DNA of 22,952 nt from 0-14-3-00-41-53 sp041500225 (lineage in GTDB: Bacteria > Nitrospirota > Thermodesulfovibrionia > Thermodesulfovibrionales > SM23-35): NCBI GenBank assembly GCA_041500225.1, contig JBGQLV010000049.1:1-22952 (forward strand). The letters run 5' to 3'. Shown here piece by piece: positions 7,708 through 15,125 of this stretch. The notes beneath the pieces were generated by a model. That model did no database searches and was not told the DNA's origin. It saw only the letters and a list, made by a program, of their open reading frames with translations. The position numbers were made by a program, and so were the translations under genes. The stretch's first letter is position 1. Each line of letters starts with the position of its first letter.

Positions 7708-7845
7708 ATGGACAGATTAAATCAGCTTGTTGTTTTTACACTTGATGATCAGCGATATGCACTCCATCTCCCCATATCGTCTGAGTATGAATATACAGAA
7801 ACTCAAAAATTAATGTATTTAGATCATGTTTCCAAATCGCAGTAA
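7708..7845 (+). pseudogene. Truncated cheW-like 5' stub
   Basis: An ATG at 7708, preceded by GGAG at 7694-7697 and GGAGG at 7686-7690, opens a 45-codon frame. It starts MDRLNQLVVFTLDDQRYALHLP, written here as two parts: MDRLNQLVVF and TLDDQRYALHLP. The pattern LVVFTLDDQRYALHL is the hallmark first two strands of a CheW/CheA P5 domain. After residue 22 the similarity stops and the frame drifts to TAA at 7843. A full CheW is about 150-180 residues, so about 85% is missing. I infer a deletion or recombination that fused the 5' end of a chemotaxis gene to the region upstream of the large kinase, with the break near 7773. The stub may still be translated. Confidence 0.6.
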
Positions 7846-7859
7846 ACAATAGGATATTT

Positions 7860-10800
7860 ATGGTTGAATCAAGCGACAACAAAGAAAAGCGCTTCCCAAA
7901 TGTGATTATCCAGGTATGCGGAGCGTTTACGGCTGTTACGGGGATAGTCGTACTTCTTGGGTGGGGCATAAGACTTCCGCTTTTAGCCGGTTTTGAGTCA
8001 CCGGTACCAATGGCGCCAAGCACTGCGCTGTTGTTCATATTGTATGGAAGCGCAGTTTTTTTCCACATTCGTAATCCGCTAAACCGCAAATTGTACTGGA
8101 TCGGAATGTTTATAGGTTTGATAGGTACGCTTGTAGCCGTGCTGTTATTCTTCCTGTCCTATCAGGGGATACATTTAAATGTTGAACACCTCGGAATCCC
8201 AATCAGCGGGACAGCAGGAGGAGTGCCGATCGGACATATATCTCCGCTGACGGCGTTCTGCTTTGTACTCGTCGGTTCCTCATTTTTGGCTACACTTTCA
8301 TCTACCTCGAAATCACCAAGGCGCACAATAGCAGGTTTTTGGCTGGCTTGTCTCATAATTTTGACAAGCTTCGTCCTGCTTATAGCCTACCTTCTTGGAA
8401 GACCTCTACTTTACGGAGGAGTTTTCATTCCGCCTGCTTTGTCAACTTCTCTGGCTTTCATGGCTATGGGGACAGCTTTGTTAGTATTTGCCAGACATCA
8501 GGCATGGTCAAAGAGCGTAACGGTCGAAGCGGTTAATAAACGCGCTATCAGCGTACTGATTCTGATTTATATGGCGCTGGCAGTCGGAATTATTTCAGTC
8601 GGTTATTTTTATTTCCGAAGTTACGAAAAGCACTATCGTACCGAGGTGGAGCGTCAGCTTTCGGCCATTGCGGAGATGAAGGTAGGCGAACTCGTACAGT
8701 GGCGAAAGGAACGTTTGGGTGATGCTGCTGTCTTTTACAAGAATGACAACTTCTCGGCACGGGTGCGGCAGTCTCTCAAAACACCGGAGGACGCAGAGGC
8801 GCAAACCAGGCTTCGGACGTGGATTAGTCAGTTCCAGGCGGCTTATGAATACGATAGGGTCTTTCTGCTGGATACCAAGGGCGTCGAGCGGATGTCTGTC
8901 CCTGACAAGCCCGAGCCGATCGCTCCCCATCTTTCGCAGAATGTTACCGAGATCCTGCGGTCGGGGCAAGTAACCTTCATGGATTTCCACCGCGATGCGC
9001 CAGATCAACCAATACATCTGGCGGTTTTGGTTCCCATTCTCGACGAGCAGGAAGGCAGCCGGGCGATAGGACTTCTCGTCTTCAGGATAGATCCTCATAA
9101 GTATCTCTATCCCTTTATCACCCGCTGGCCTATACCTAGCCGGACGGCTGAAACATTAATAATTCGCCGGGACAGAAATTACGCTCTTTTTTTGAATGAA
9201 CTGCGATTTCAAAAAAACACAGCTCTGAATCTGCGAAGCTCGCTTGGGGATGTAAAAATGCCCGCTGTGAAAGCGGTTTTAGGACAGGAAGGGATAGTAG
9301 AAGGAATTGATTACCGCGGTGTTCCCGTGGTTGCCTATGCACGGTCTGTGCCAAATTCACCGTGGTTTCTGGTTGCCAAAATGGATGTCTCTGAAGTTTA
9401 TAAGCCGCTGAAAGAGAAACTCTGGGAGATAGTAATTCTCATAGGCGCTCTGCTGATTTGTGCGGGTGCAGGCGTTGGTTTTGTGTGGAGACATCAGCGC
9501 GCGCGTTATTATCGGGAGAGGTATGAGACGGCTGAATCGCTGCGCGAAAGCGAAGGTCGGTTTCGATTATTGGTAGAAAGTGTAAAGGACTATGCGATCT
9601 TCATGTTAGACCGGGAAGGGCAAGTGGTCAGTTGGAATGAAGGAGCACAGCGCATCAAAGGTTATAAGGCAGAAGAGATCATCGGAAAAAAATTCTCATG
9701 TTTTTATCCCGCAGAAGACATCGAAAAGCACAAGCCGGAGAAGGAGCTTAATGTTGCAGAGGAAGAAGGCCGGTTTGAAGAGGAGGGTTGGCGTCTTCGG
9801 AAAGACGGGTCACGATTCTGGGCGAACGTAATCATAACAGCGTTACGCGACGGGCAAGGACGGGTGGTTGGATTTTCGAAAATAACACGTGACATGACCG
9901 AACGAAAACAGGCAGAAGAACGCATCCGTAAATTAAACCGCGTTTACGCCGTTTTGAGCAACATCAACCAGGCCATCGTGCGCATTCGTGAGCCGCAAGA
10001 AGTTTTCGAGAAAGCCTGCCACATTGCTGTCGAAAAAGGCAAATTCCCTTTGGCGTGGATCGGACTGCTTGATGATTCGACCAAAGAATTACGAGTGGTT
10101 GCATCTGCCGGCAAATCCGACGGCTATTTGGAGAAAATCAATATCTCATTAAAGGACGATCCCCGGGGCTATTGCCCGATTGACAGCGCCCTGCGCGAAG
10201 GAAAGCACGTTGTCTGTAATGTTATCGGACAGGATGAGGAATTGGCTCCTTGTCAAAAAAACGCATTCGAACTCGGATTCCGTTCCTCTGCCTCCTTCCC
10301 TCTGCCGGTATTCGGCAGGATTCGGGGGACTGTCAATTTCTACGCCGACGAACCGGATTTCTTCGACGACGATGAGCTCAAACTGCTGGACGAACTGGCG
10401 ATGGATATTTCCTTCGCTATTGAGTTCGCCGAGAAAGAAGTTGAGCGCAAGCAGGCGGAGGAAGAGCTGGCACGATCCGAGGCGAACTTGCGGGCGGTAT
10501 TCGAGGGCGCCAGGGACGGGATTCTCGCGGCTGATGTCCAGACCAGGAGGTTTGTCTTCGCCAACGAGGCGATCTGCCGGATGCTCGGCTACGGCTGCAA
10601 CGAGATGCTGAACCTGGGAGTAGAAGACATCCACCCGGTGGAGGACCTCCTGCGCGTCCAGAAGCAGATCGAACGACAGATCGAGGGCGAGATCTTACTG
10701 GCGGCCGATATCCCCGTAAAGCGCAAGGACGGATCCGTCTTCTATGCCGACATCAATTCCACAACTGTCGAACTCAGCGGACGGCCATGCCTGATCGGCG

Positions 10801-12650
10801 TTTTCCGCGACATCACCGAGCGGAAGAAGGTGGAGAGTGAACTGAAATTAAATGAATCACGTCTTGAGGCCCTGCTGGAACTCAACCAGATGACAAATCC
10901 GTCTCTTCAGGAGCTGACAAATTTTGCCCTCGAAGAAGCGATTCGGCTGACTCGCAGCACAATCGGGTACTTTGCATTTATGAACGAGGAGGAGACTGTG
11001 CTTACTATGCATGCCTGGTCAAAAGCAGCGATGGAAGAATGTAGTATCTCTGATAAGCCAATAATATATCCGGTTGCGACTACCGGACTCTGGGGCGAGG
11101 CTGTGCGTCAACGCAGGCCAGTCATCACAAATGATTACGGTGCGCAGAATCCATTGAAGAAGGGTTATCCGGATGGTCATGTAAAGCTTACGCGTCATAT
11201 GAATGTCCCGATTTTTGATGGTAATCAAATTGTAATTGTGGCTGGCGTTGGCAATAAGCCCTCGGATTATGATGAGTCGGATGTCAGACAACTTACATTA
11301 CTGATGCAAGGGATGTGGCGAATTATCCAGCGAAAAAGAGCAGAGGAGGAGCTTCGAGATGAGAAAAACTTCATAGAAGATGCATTGAATTCCCTGTCCG
11401 ACGTCTTCTTCGTTTTTGACCAGAACGGTAAATTTCTCCGGTGGAACAAAACAATGAATGCAGTTTCAGGTTATAGTGACGCCGAGATTTCCTTGATGCA
11501 ACCGGCTGATTTCTTTTTAAAAGAAGACATCCGGCGGGTAATGGACGCTATTAAGATGGTAGTAAAGGAAGGCTATGCAGGTGTTGAGGCAATAGTTGTA
11601 ACTAAGGAAGGGAGACACATTCCATATGAGTTTACCGGTACATTGCTCAGAAACCACGAAGGCAAATCCATAGGTGTTTGCGGCGCAGGAAGGGATATCA
11701 CCAAGCGCAAGCAAGCTGAAGAAAAGATTAGGGAATACACGGAAACCCTTGAAGAAAAAATTAAAGAAAGGACAAGAGAGCTTGAGGATGCAAACCTTGA
11801 ACTTCAGGTTCTGAATAAAGAGCTTGACTTGAGGAGGCAGGAGGCGGAGACGTCAAAACTTCAGGCAATGGAAGCAAGCAGGGCAAAATCGGATTTCCTT
11901 GCAAACATGAGCCATGAACTGAGGACACCTTTAAATGCAATTATCGGATTTTCAGATGTTTTGCAGGATCAATTATTCGGGAATCTGAATGAAAAACAAA
12001 AGGAGTATGTTGGTGATATCCTGAGCAGTGGTGAGCACTTACTGAATCTCATCAACGACATACTCGACCTGTCAAAAGTGGAATCAGGGAAAATGGAACT
12101 TGAACTTGGCAGATTTCCTTTAAAGGATATTCTAAATATATCTATGACAATGCTTAGAGAAAAGGCGATGAAACACAATATAAATCTAAGCCTTTATATA
12201 GAACCTGATGCAGATTCGGAAATAGAGGCAGATGAAAGAAAACTCAAACAGATAATGTTTAATCTGCTGAGTAATGCTCTGAAGTTTACGTCGGATGGAG
12301 GCTCTGTGCGCGTTACCGCACGCTTAACGAGGGACGAAGGACGAGGGACGAAGGACGAAACTGCGTCCGTCGTCTTAGCGAGCGAAGAGAGCGATCGTCC
12401 ATCGTCCTTCGTGATTTCTGTCGAGGACACAGGCGTCGGTATCAAGCCAGAAGATATGGACAAGCTCTTCAAGGAATTTTCACAGATAGAATCGGCTTAT
12501 TCAAAGACACACGAAGGCACAGGGCTTGGACTTGCATTGACAAAAAGACTGGTTGAGCTCCATGGCGGAAGGATATGGGTTGAGAGCGAATTCGGGAAAG
12601 GCTCAAAATTCAGTTTTGTAATACCACTTACTCAAACAACAAGAAGATAA
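7860..12650 (+). CDS. Large membrane PAS/GAF sensor histidine kinase
   Basis: Inner-membrane kinase of 1596 residues. Six hydrophobic segments fill about 14-215, with repeated P-(S/L)-T-A-L-type motifs. A further segment (about 228-250) leads into a periplasmic Cache-like sensor domain (about 253-520) closed by a membrane helix at 521-545. Cytoplasmic order: PAS about 565-685, GAF about 692-855, PAS about 870-987, GAF about 997-1153, PAS about 1163-1283, a charged coiled coil to about 1340, HisKA with His1352 in NMSHELRTPLN, and HATPase_c about 1455-1594 (NALKF, DTGVGI, GTGLGLAL). It lacks its own receiver. The ATG at 7860 has AGGA 5 nt upstream. An in-frame repeat insert occupies about residues 1489-1518. 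Base composition varies strongly along the gene, suggesting mosaic origin. It is followed 35 nt later by a second, related kinase. Confidence 0.92.
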   Translation: MVESSDNKEKRFPNVIIQVCGAFTAVTGIVVLLGWGIRLPLLAGFESPVPMAPSTALLFILYGSAVFFHIRNPLNRKLYWIGMFIGLIGTLVAVLLFFLSYQGIHLNVEHLGIPISGTAGGVPIGHISPLTAFCFVLVGSSFLATLSSTSKSPRRTIAGFWLACLIILTSFVLLIAYLLGRPLLYGGVFIPPALSTSLAFMAMGTALLVFARHQAWSKSVTVEAVNKRAISVLILIYMALAVGIISVGYFYFRSYEKHYRTEVERQLSAIAEMKVGELVQWRKERLGDAAVFYKNDNFSARVRQSLKTPEDAEAQTRLRTWISQFQAAYEYDRVFLLDTKGVERMSVPDKPEPIAPHLSQNVTEILRSGQVTFMDFHRDAPDQPIHLAVLVPILDEQEGSRAIGLLVFRIDPHKYLYPFITRWPIPSRTAETLIIRRDRNYALFLNELRFQKNTALNLRSSLGDVKMPAVKAVLGQEGIVEGIDYRGVPVVAYARSVPNSPWFLVAKMDVSEVYKPLKEKLWEIVILIGALLICAGAGVGFVWRHQRARYYRERYETAESLRESEGRFRLLVESVKDYAIFMLDREGQVVSWNEGAQRIKGYKAEEIIGKKFSCFYPAEDIEKHKPEKELNVAEEEGRFEEEGWRLRKDGSRFWANVIITALRDGQGRVVGFSKITRDMTERKQAEERIRKLNRVYAVLSNINQAIVRIREPQEVFEKACHIAVEKGKFPLAWIGLLDDSTKELRVVASAGKSDGYLEKINISLKDDPRGYCPIDSALREGKHVVCNVIGQDEELAPCQKNAFELGFRSSASFPLPVFGRIRGTVNFYADEPDFFDDDELKLLDELAMDISFAIEFAEKEVERKQAEEELARSEANLRAVFEGARDGILAADVQTRRFVFANEAICRMLGYGCNEMLNLGVEDIHPVEDLLRVQKQIERQIEGEILLAADIPVKRKDGSVFYADINSTTVELSGRPCLIGVFRDITERKKVESELKLNESRLEALLELNQMTNPSLQELTNFALEEAIRLTRSTIGYFAFMNEEETVLTMHAWSKAAMEECSISDKPIIYPVATTGLWGEAVRQRRPVITNDYGAQNPLKKGYPDGHVKLTRHMNVPIFDGNQIVIVAGVGNKPSDYDESDVRQLTLLMQGMWRIIQRKRAEEELRDEKNFIEDALNSLSDVFFVFDQNGKFLRWNKTMNAVSGYSDAEISLMQPADFFLKEDIRRVMDAIKMVVKEGYAGVEAIVVTKEGRHIPYEFTGTLLRNHEGKSIGVCGAGRDITKRKQAEEKIREYTETLEEKIKERTRELEDANLELQVLNKELDLRRQEAETSKLQAMEASRAKSDFLANMSHELRTPLNAIIGFSDVLQDQLFGNLNEKQKEYVGDILSSGEHLLNLINDILDLSKVESGKMELELGRFPLKDILNISMTMLREKAMKHNINLSLYIEPDADSEIEADERKLKQIMFNLLSNALKFTSDGGSVRVTARLTRDEGRGTKDETASVVLASEESDRPSSFVISVEDTGVGIKPEDMDKLFKEFSQIESAYSKTHEGTGLGLALTKRLVELHGGRIWVESEFGKGSKFSFVIPLTQTTRR
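12327..12412. repeat. Heptad-based inverted repeat (ACGARGG family) inside the kinase gene
   Basis: ACGAGGGACGAAGG occurs twice in tandem (12327-12340, 12341-12354), giving 7-nt periodicity. The left arm ACGAAGGACGAGGGACGA (12334-12351) pairs with 12395-12412, whose complement is ACGAAGGACGATGGACGA, at 17 of 18 positions. It is translated in frame as a charged, low-complexity stretch between two strands of the ATP-binding domain. Confidence 0.8.
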
Positions 12651-12685
12651 GAAGATGAGAGGTTAAGAAGAAAAACAAAGACAGA

Positions 12686-14287
12686 ATGATTACTTCAAAA
12701 TGCAAGGTGCTCGTCGTAGATGACGAGCCTGATCTGCTCGACATCAATTCGACTATCTTACGGTCAGCAGGCTATGAAGTCCTTGAGGCTTCCACAGGAA
12801 ATGATTGTCTCCGCATAGCTACGGAAGAACATCCGGACTTGATTCTGCTCGATGTTAATCTTCCCGATATAAGCGGGATTGATGTTTGTAGACAGATTAA
12901 GGCAGACCCGGAGTTAATCGGCACTTATGTGATTTTGATCTCAGGAATGAAGGCTTCTTCTGAAAATCAGGTGGAGGGACTCGAAGAGGGAGCGGATGGC
13001 TATATCGTTCGCCCCATTTCAAAAAGAGAGTTCCTGGCTCGAGTTCATGCCATGATGCGGATTAAGGATTCAGAAACGGCGCTGAGAGAAAGTAATGAAA
13101 AGCTCGAGCGACAGCTCCATCAGAACAATTTGATCCTGGAATCAGTGGGTGAAGGTATTTACGGGATGGATATGAACGGGGATACTATTTTTGTAAATCC
13201 GCCCTTATTAAAAATGACAGGTTACAAGTCCGAGGAACTTATCGGTAAAAAGCTACATTTTATTTTACATCACTCCAGGCATGATGGTACTCCCTACCCG
13301 GAAGAAGATTGTCCAATCTATGCGACCCTTAAAGATGGGGCTCTTCGTAATGCCAGCGATGAAATATTTTGGAGAAAAGATGGGACAAACTTTCCGGTAG
13401 AGTATACAAGCGCACCAATTCGGGAAGGGGACAAGACGACCGGTGTAGTTGTGGTTCTCAGAGACATCACCAGGCGCAAGCAGACGGAGGAGGCATTGTT
13501 AAAGACCAAGGAAGCAGCAGAAGTTGCCTACCGCACCAAGACTGAATTCATTGCCAATATAAGCCATGAGATACGAACCCCTCTGAATGCCATAATCGGG
13601 TTTTCAGAAGTCCTCCAGGATGAATTGTTCGGAAAACTCAATGAAAAACAGCATGAGCATGTTAAAGAGATTATTGATAGTGGCAAACGACTGCTGGCAC
13701 TTATCCTCGATATACTTGACTTTTCAGAGGCGGAGTCGGGCAGTATAAAACTCAAAATAAGTATATTCCGTTTAAAGGATATCCTTAATTCCTCTGTCAC
13801 AGTGTTAAAAGAAGATGCAATGAAGCGCAATATAAACTTAAGCCTTAAGATAGAGCCGGATGCCGATATAGAAATAGAGGCGGACCCCCGGAAATTGAGA
13901 CAAATAATGTTTAATCTGCTTGGCAATGCGGTGAAGTTCACACCTGACGGAGGCTCCGTCAGCGTGCAAGCATGCTTAGTGAATAGTGAACAGTATTTAG
14001 TGAACAGTAAAAAACTATTCACTGACGACTATTCACTAACGACTAACAGAGATTTCGTAGAAATCTCTGTCGAAGACACGGGCATCGGCATTAAAACAGA
14101 AGATATGGATAAGCTCTTCGGTGAATTCAGCCAGATCGAGTCTCCATATACAAAGAAATATAAAGGCACAGGGCTTGGACTTGCATTGACAAAAAGACTG
14201 GTTGAACTCCATGGCGGAAGGATATGGGTTGAGAGCGAATTCGGGAAAGGAAGCAGATTTACGTTTGTGATACCAATAAGACAGTGA
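12686..14287 (+). CDS. REC-PAS hybrid histidine kinase
   Basis: Soluble kinase of 533 residues. The receiver is about 7-125 with acidic Asp12/Asp13 and phospho-acceptor Asp56. The position that is normally the conserved Lys reads Arg (GYIVRPIS). PAS is about 140-262, ending RDITRRKQ. HisKA is about 283-350 with His294 in NISHEIRTPLN. HATPase_c is about 395-531 (NAVKF, DTGIGI, GTGLGLAL). The HisKA-HATPase part is a close paralogue of the preceding kinase, with an 88-nt stretch differing at one base. An AGTGAAT-type repeat is inserted in frame at about residues 431-453, exactly where the neighbouring kinase has its own insert. The stop codon itself is part of the next repeat array. It probably accepts phosphate from the membrane kinase, or signals to the downstream receivers. 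Confidence 0.92.
   Translation: MITSKCKVLVVDDEPDLLDINSTILRSAGYEVLEASTGNDCLRIATEEHPDLILLDVNLPDISGIDVCRQIKADPELIGTYVILISGMKASSENQVEGLEEGADGYIVRPISKREFLARVHAMMRIKDSETALRESNEKLERQLHQNNLILESVGEGIYGMDMNGDTIFVNPPLLKMTGYKSEELIGKKLHFILHHSRHDGTPYPEEDCPIYATLKDGALRNASDEIFWRKDGTNFPVEYTSAPIREGDKTTGVVVVLRDITRRKQTEEALLKTKEAAEVAYRTKTEFIANISHEIRTPLNAIIGFSEVLQDELFGKLNEKQHEHVKEIIDSGKRLLALILDILDFSEAESGSIKLKISIFRLKDILNSSVTVLKEDAMKRNINLSLKIEPDADIEIEADPRKLRQIMFNLLGNAVKFTPDGGSVSVQACLVNSEQYLVNSKKLFTDDYSLTTNRDFVEISVEDTGIGIKTEDMDKLFGEFSQIESPYTKKYKGTGLGLALTKRLVELHGGRIWVESEFGKGSRFTFVIPIRQ
13976..14044. repeat. AGTGAAY heptad inverted repeat inside the second kinase gene
   Basis: TTAGTGAATAGT (13976-13987) is perfectly inverted as ACTATTCACTAA (14028-14039), with further AGTGAAC units between. 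The 20-mer AGTATTTAGTGAACAGTAAA at 13992-14011 recurs exactly at 14290-14309, just after the gene. It is translated in frame within HATPase_c. Confidence 0.85.
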
Positions 14288-14340
14288 ATAGTATTTAGTG
14301 AACAGTAAACAAAATAAAGTGAACAGTGAATAGTGAATAG
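14283..14340 (+). repeat. Left AGTGAAY heptad array flanking the four-helix-bundle gene
   Basis: Repeated AGTGAAT/AGTGAAC units start at the kinase stop codon and run to 14340. AGTATTTAGTGAACAGT (14290-14306) is matched in inverted orientation at 14736-14752 at 16 of 17 positions, on the other side of the four-helix-bundle gene. Confidence 0.85.
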
Positions 14341-14362
14341 CATGAAAGACAGAGGATAGTTT

Positions 14363-14722
14363 ATGGAAAGCAAAATACGAAATTTTAAAGATCTAAAAAT
14401 TTGGCAGAGAGGAATAGAATTAGCAAAATTGGTTTACCAAATAACAGATTCTTTCCCCTCTAAAGAAACATACGGTATTGTTAGTCAAATGAGAAGGTCT
14501 GCTGTATCAATTTCTTCAAATATAGCTGAAGGTTTCATGAGAAGACATAATAAAGAATATAAGCAATTCTTGTATATTGCTCTCGGTTCATTAGCAGAAC
14601 TGGAAACACAGATTATTCTTTCTGAAAAGTTAGACTATTTTAAAAATGAGCAAAGCAAAGATGTGCAGGCTAACATTAATGAACTTAACAAAATGATAAC
14701 AGGGCTGATTAAATGCCTTTAA
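14363..14722 (+). CDS. Four-helix-bundle protein of the S23 / 23S rRNA intervening-sequence family
   Basis: Small helical protein of 119 residues with the family hallmarks FKDLKIWQRGIELAKLVYQ at the N-terminus, QMRRSAVSISSNIAEGF (about 42-58) and FLYIALGSLAELETQ (about 69-83). Homologues are encoded inside intervening sequences of 23S rRNA in some bacteria, occur as free-standing genes in others, and are related to the Avd accessory protein of diversity-generating retroelements. The biochemical function of free-standing copies is unclear, although nucleic-acid binding is plausible given the basic surface. GAGGA lies 6 nt before the ATG. The gene is clearly more A+T-rich than its neighbours (about 27% G+C over the first 60 nt by hand count). 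It is bracketed by inverted AGTGAAY repeats and interrupts a kinase/response-regulator operon, which suggests insertion as a unit. Confidence 0.88.
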   Translation: MESKIRNFKDLKIWQRGIELAKLVYQITDSFPSKETYGIVSQMRRSAVSISSNIAEGFMRRHNKEYKQFLYIALGSLAELETQIILSEKLDYFKNEQSKDVQANINELNKMITGLIKCL

Positions 14723-14752
14723 CTATTCACTATTCACTATTCACTAAATACT
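14722..14752 (-). repeat. Right TATTCAC heptad array flanking the four-helix-bundle gene
   Basis: TATTCAC is repeated three times and runs into ACTAAATACT, ending one base before the next start codon. It begins at the last base of the four-helix-bundle stop codon. It is the inverted counterpart of the left array. Confidence 0.85.
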
Positions 14753-14753
14753 T

Positions 14754-15125
14754 ATGAAGATACTTATAGTGGAAGATAACGAAAAAAACAGAACACTTGT
14801 AAAAGACGTTCTCGAATATCACGGCTATGAGGTCATAGAGGCACGTGATGGTAAGGAAGGGATAAAAATGGCAAAAGAACATAAGCCTGATTTAATACTC
14901 ATGGATATTCAAATGCCCGTCATGGACGGTATTACCGCAGGAAGGATACTTAAAAATGACCTGGAGACAAAGGATATAAAGATTATCGCACTCACTTCTT
15001 TTGCCATGAAAGGTGATAAAGAAAAGATTCTTAAGGCTGGGTTTGATGATTATATGGCAAAACCCATAGATACAAGAAAATTATCCGGATATATAGAACG
15101 TCTCATGGGTGAAGGAGGATTATGA
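14754..15125 (+). CDS. Single-domain response regulator (CheY/DivK-like)
   Basis: Receiver-only protein of 123 residues with acidic Glu7/Asp8, phospho-acceptor Asp51 in LMDIQMPVMDG, Thr/Ser switch residues in ALTSFAMKGD and Lys103 in MAKPID. It has no output domain, so it should relay phosphate or act by protein contact. Its stop overlaps the start of the HD-GYP gene by 4 nt (ATGA), indicating tight coupling. The start codon lies directly after the TATTCAC array and has no Shine-Dalgarno sequence, so the repeat has probably displaced the original leader or the gene is translated by coupling. Confidence 0.93.
   Translation: MKILIVEDNEKNRTLVKDVLEYHGYEVIEARDGKEGIKMAKEHKPDLILMDIQMPVMDGITAGRILKNDLETKDIKIIALTSFAMKGDKEKILKAGFDDYMAKPIDTRKLSGYIERLMGEGGL

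Noticed and set aside
10149..10634. Long minus-strand and alternative-frame open frames inside the GC-rich part of the large kinase
   Set aside because: They are shadows created by high G+C at third codon positions. The plus-strand frame encodes clear GAF and PAS domains.
12640..12685. AAGAAGAT repeats between the two kinases as another heptad family
   Set aside because: The period is 8 and the units are A/G-rich and imperfect. It could be simple low-complexity sequence.
13976..14752. The AGTGAAY arrays as a CRISPR array
   Set aside because: Units are 7 nt with no spacers of constant length and no cas genes nearby. The arms are inverted, not direct repeats with spacers.
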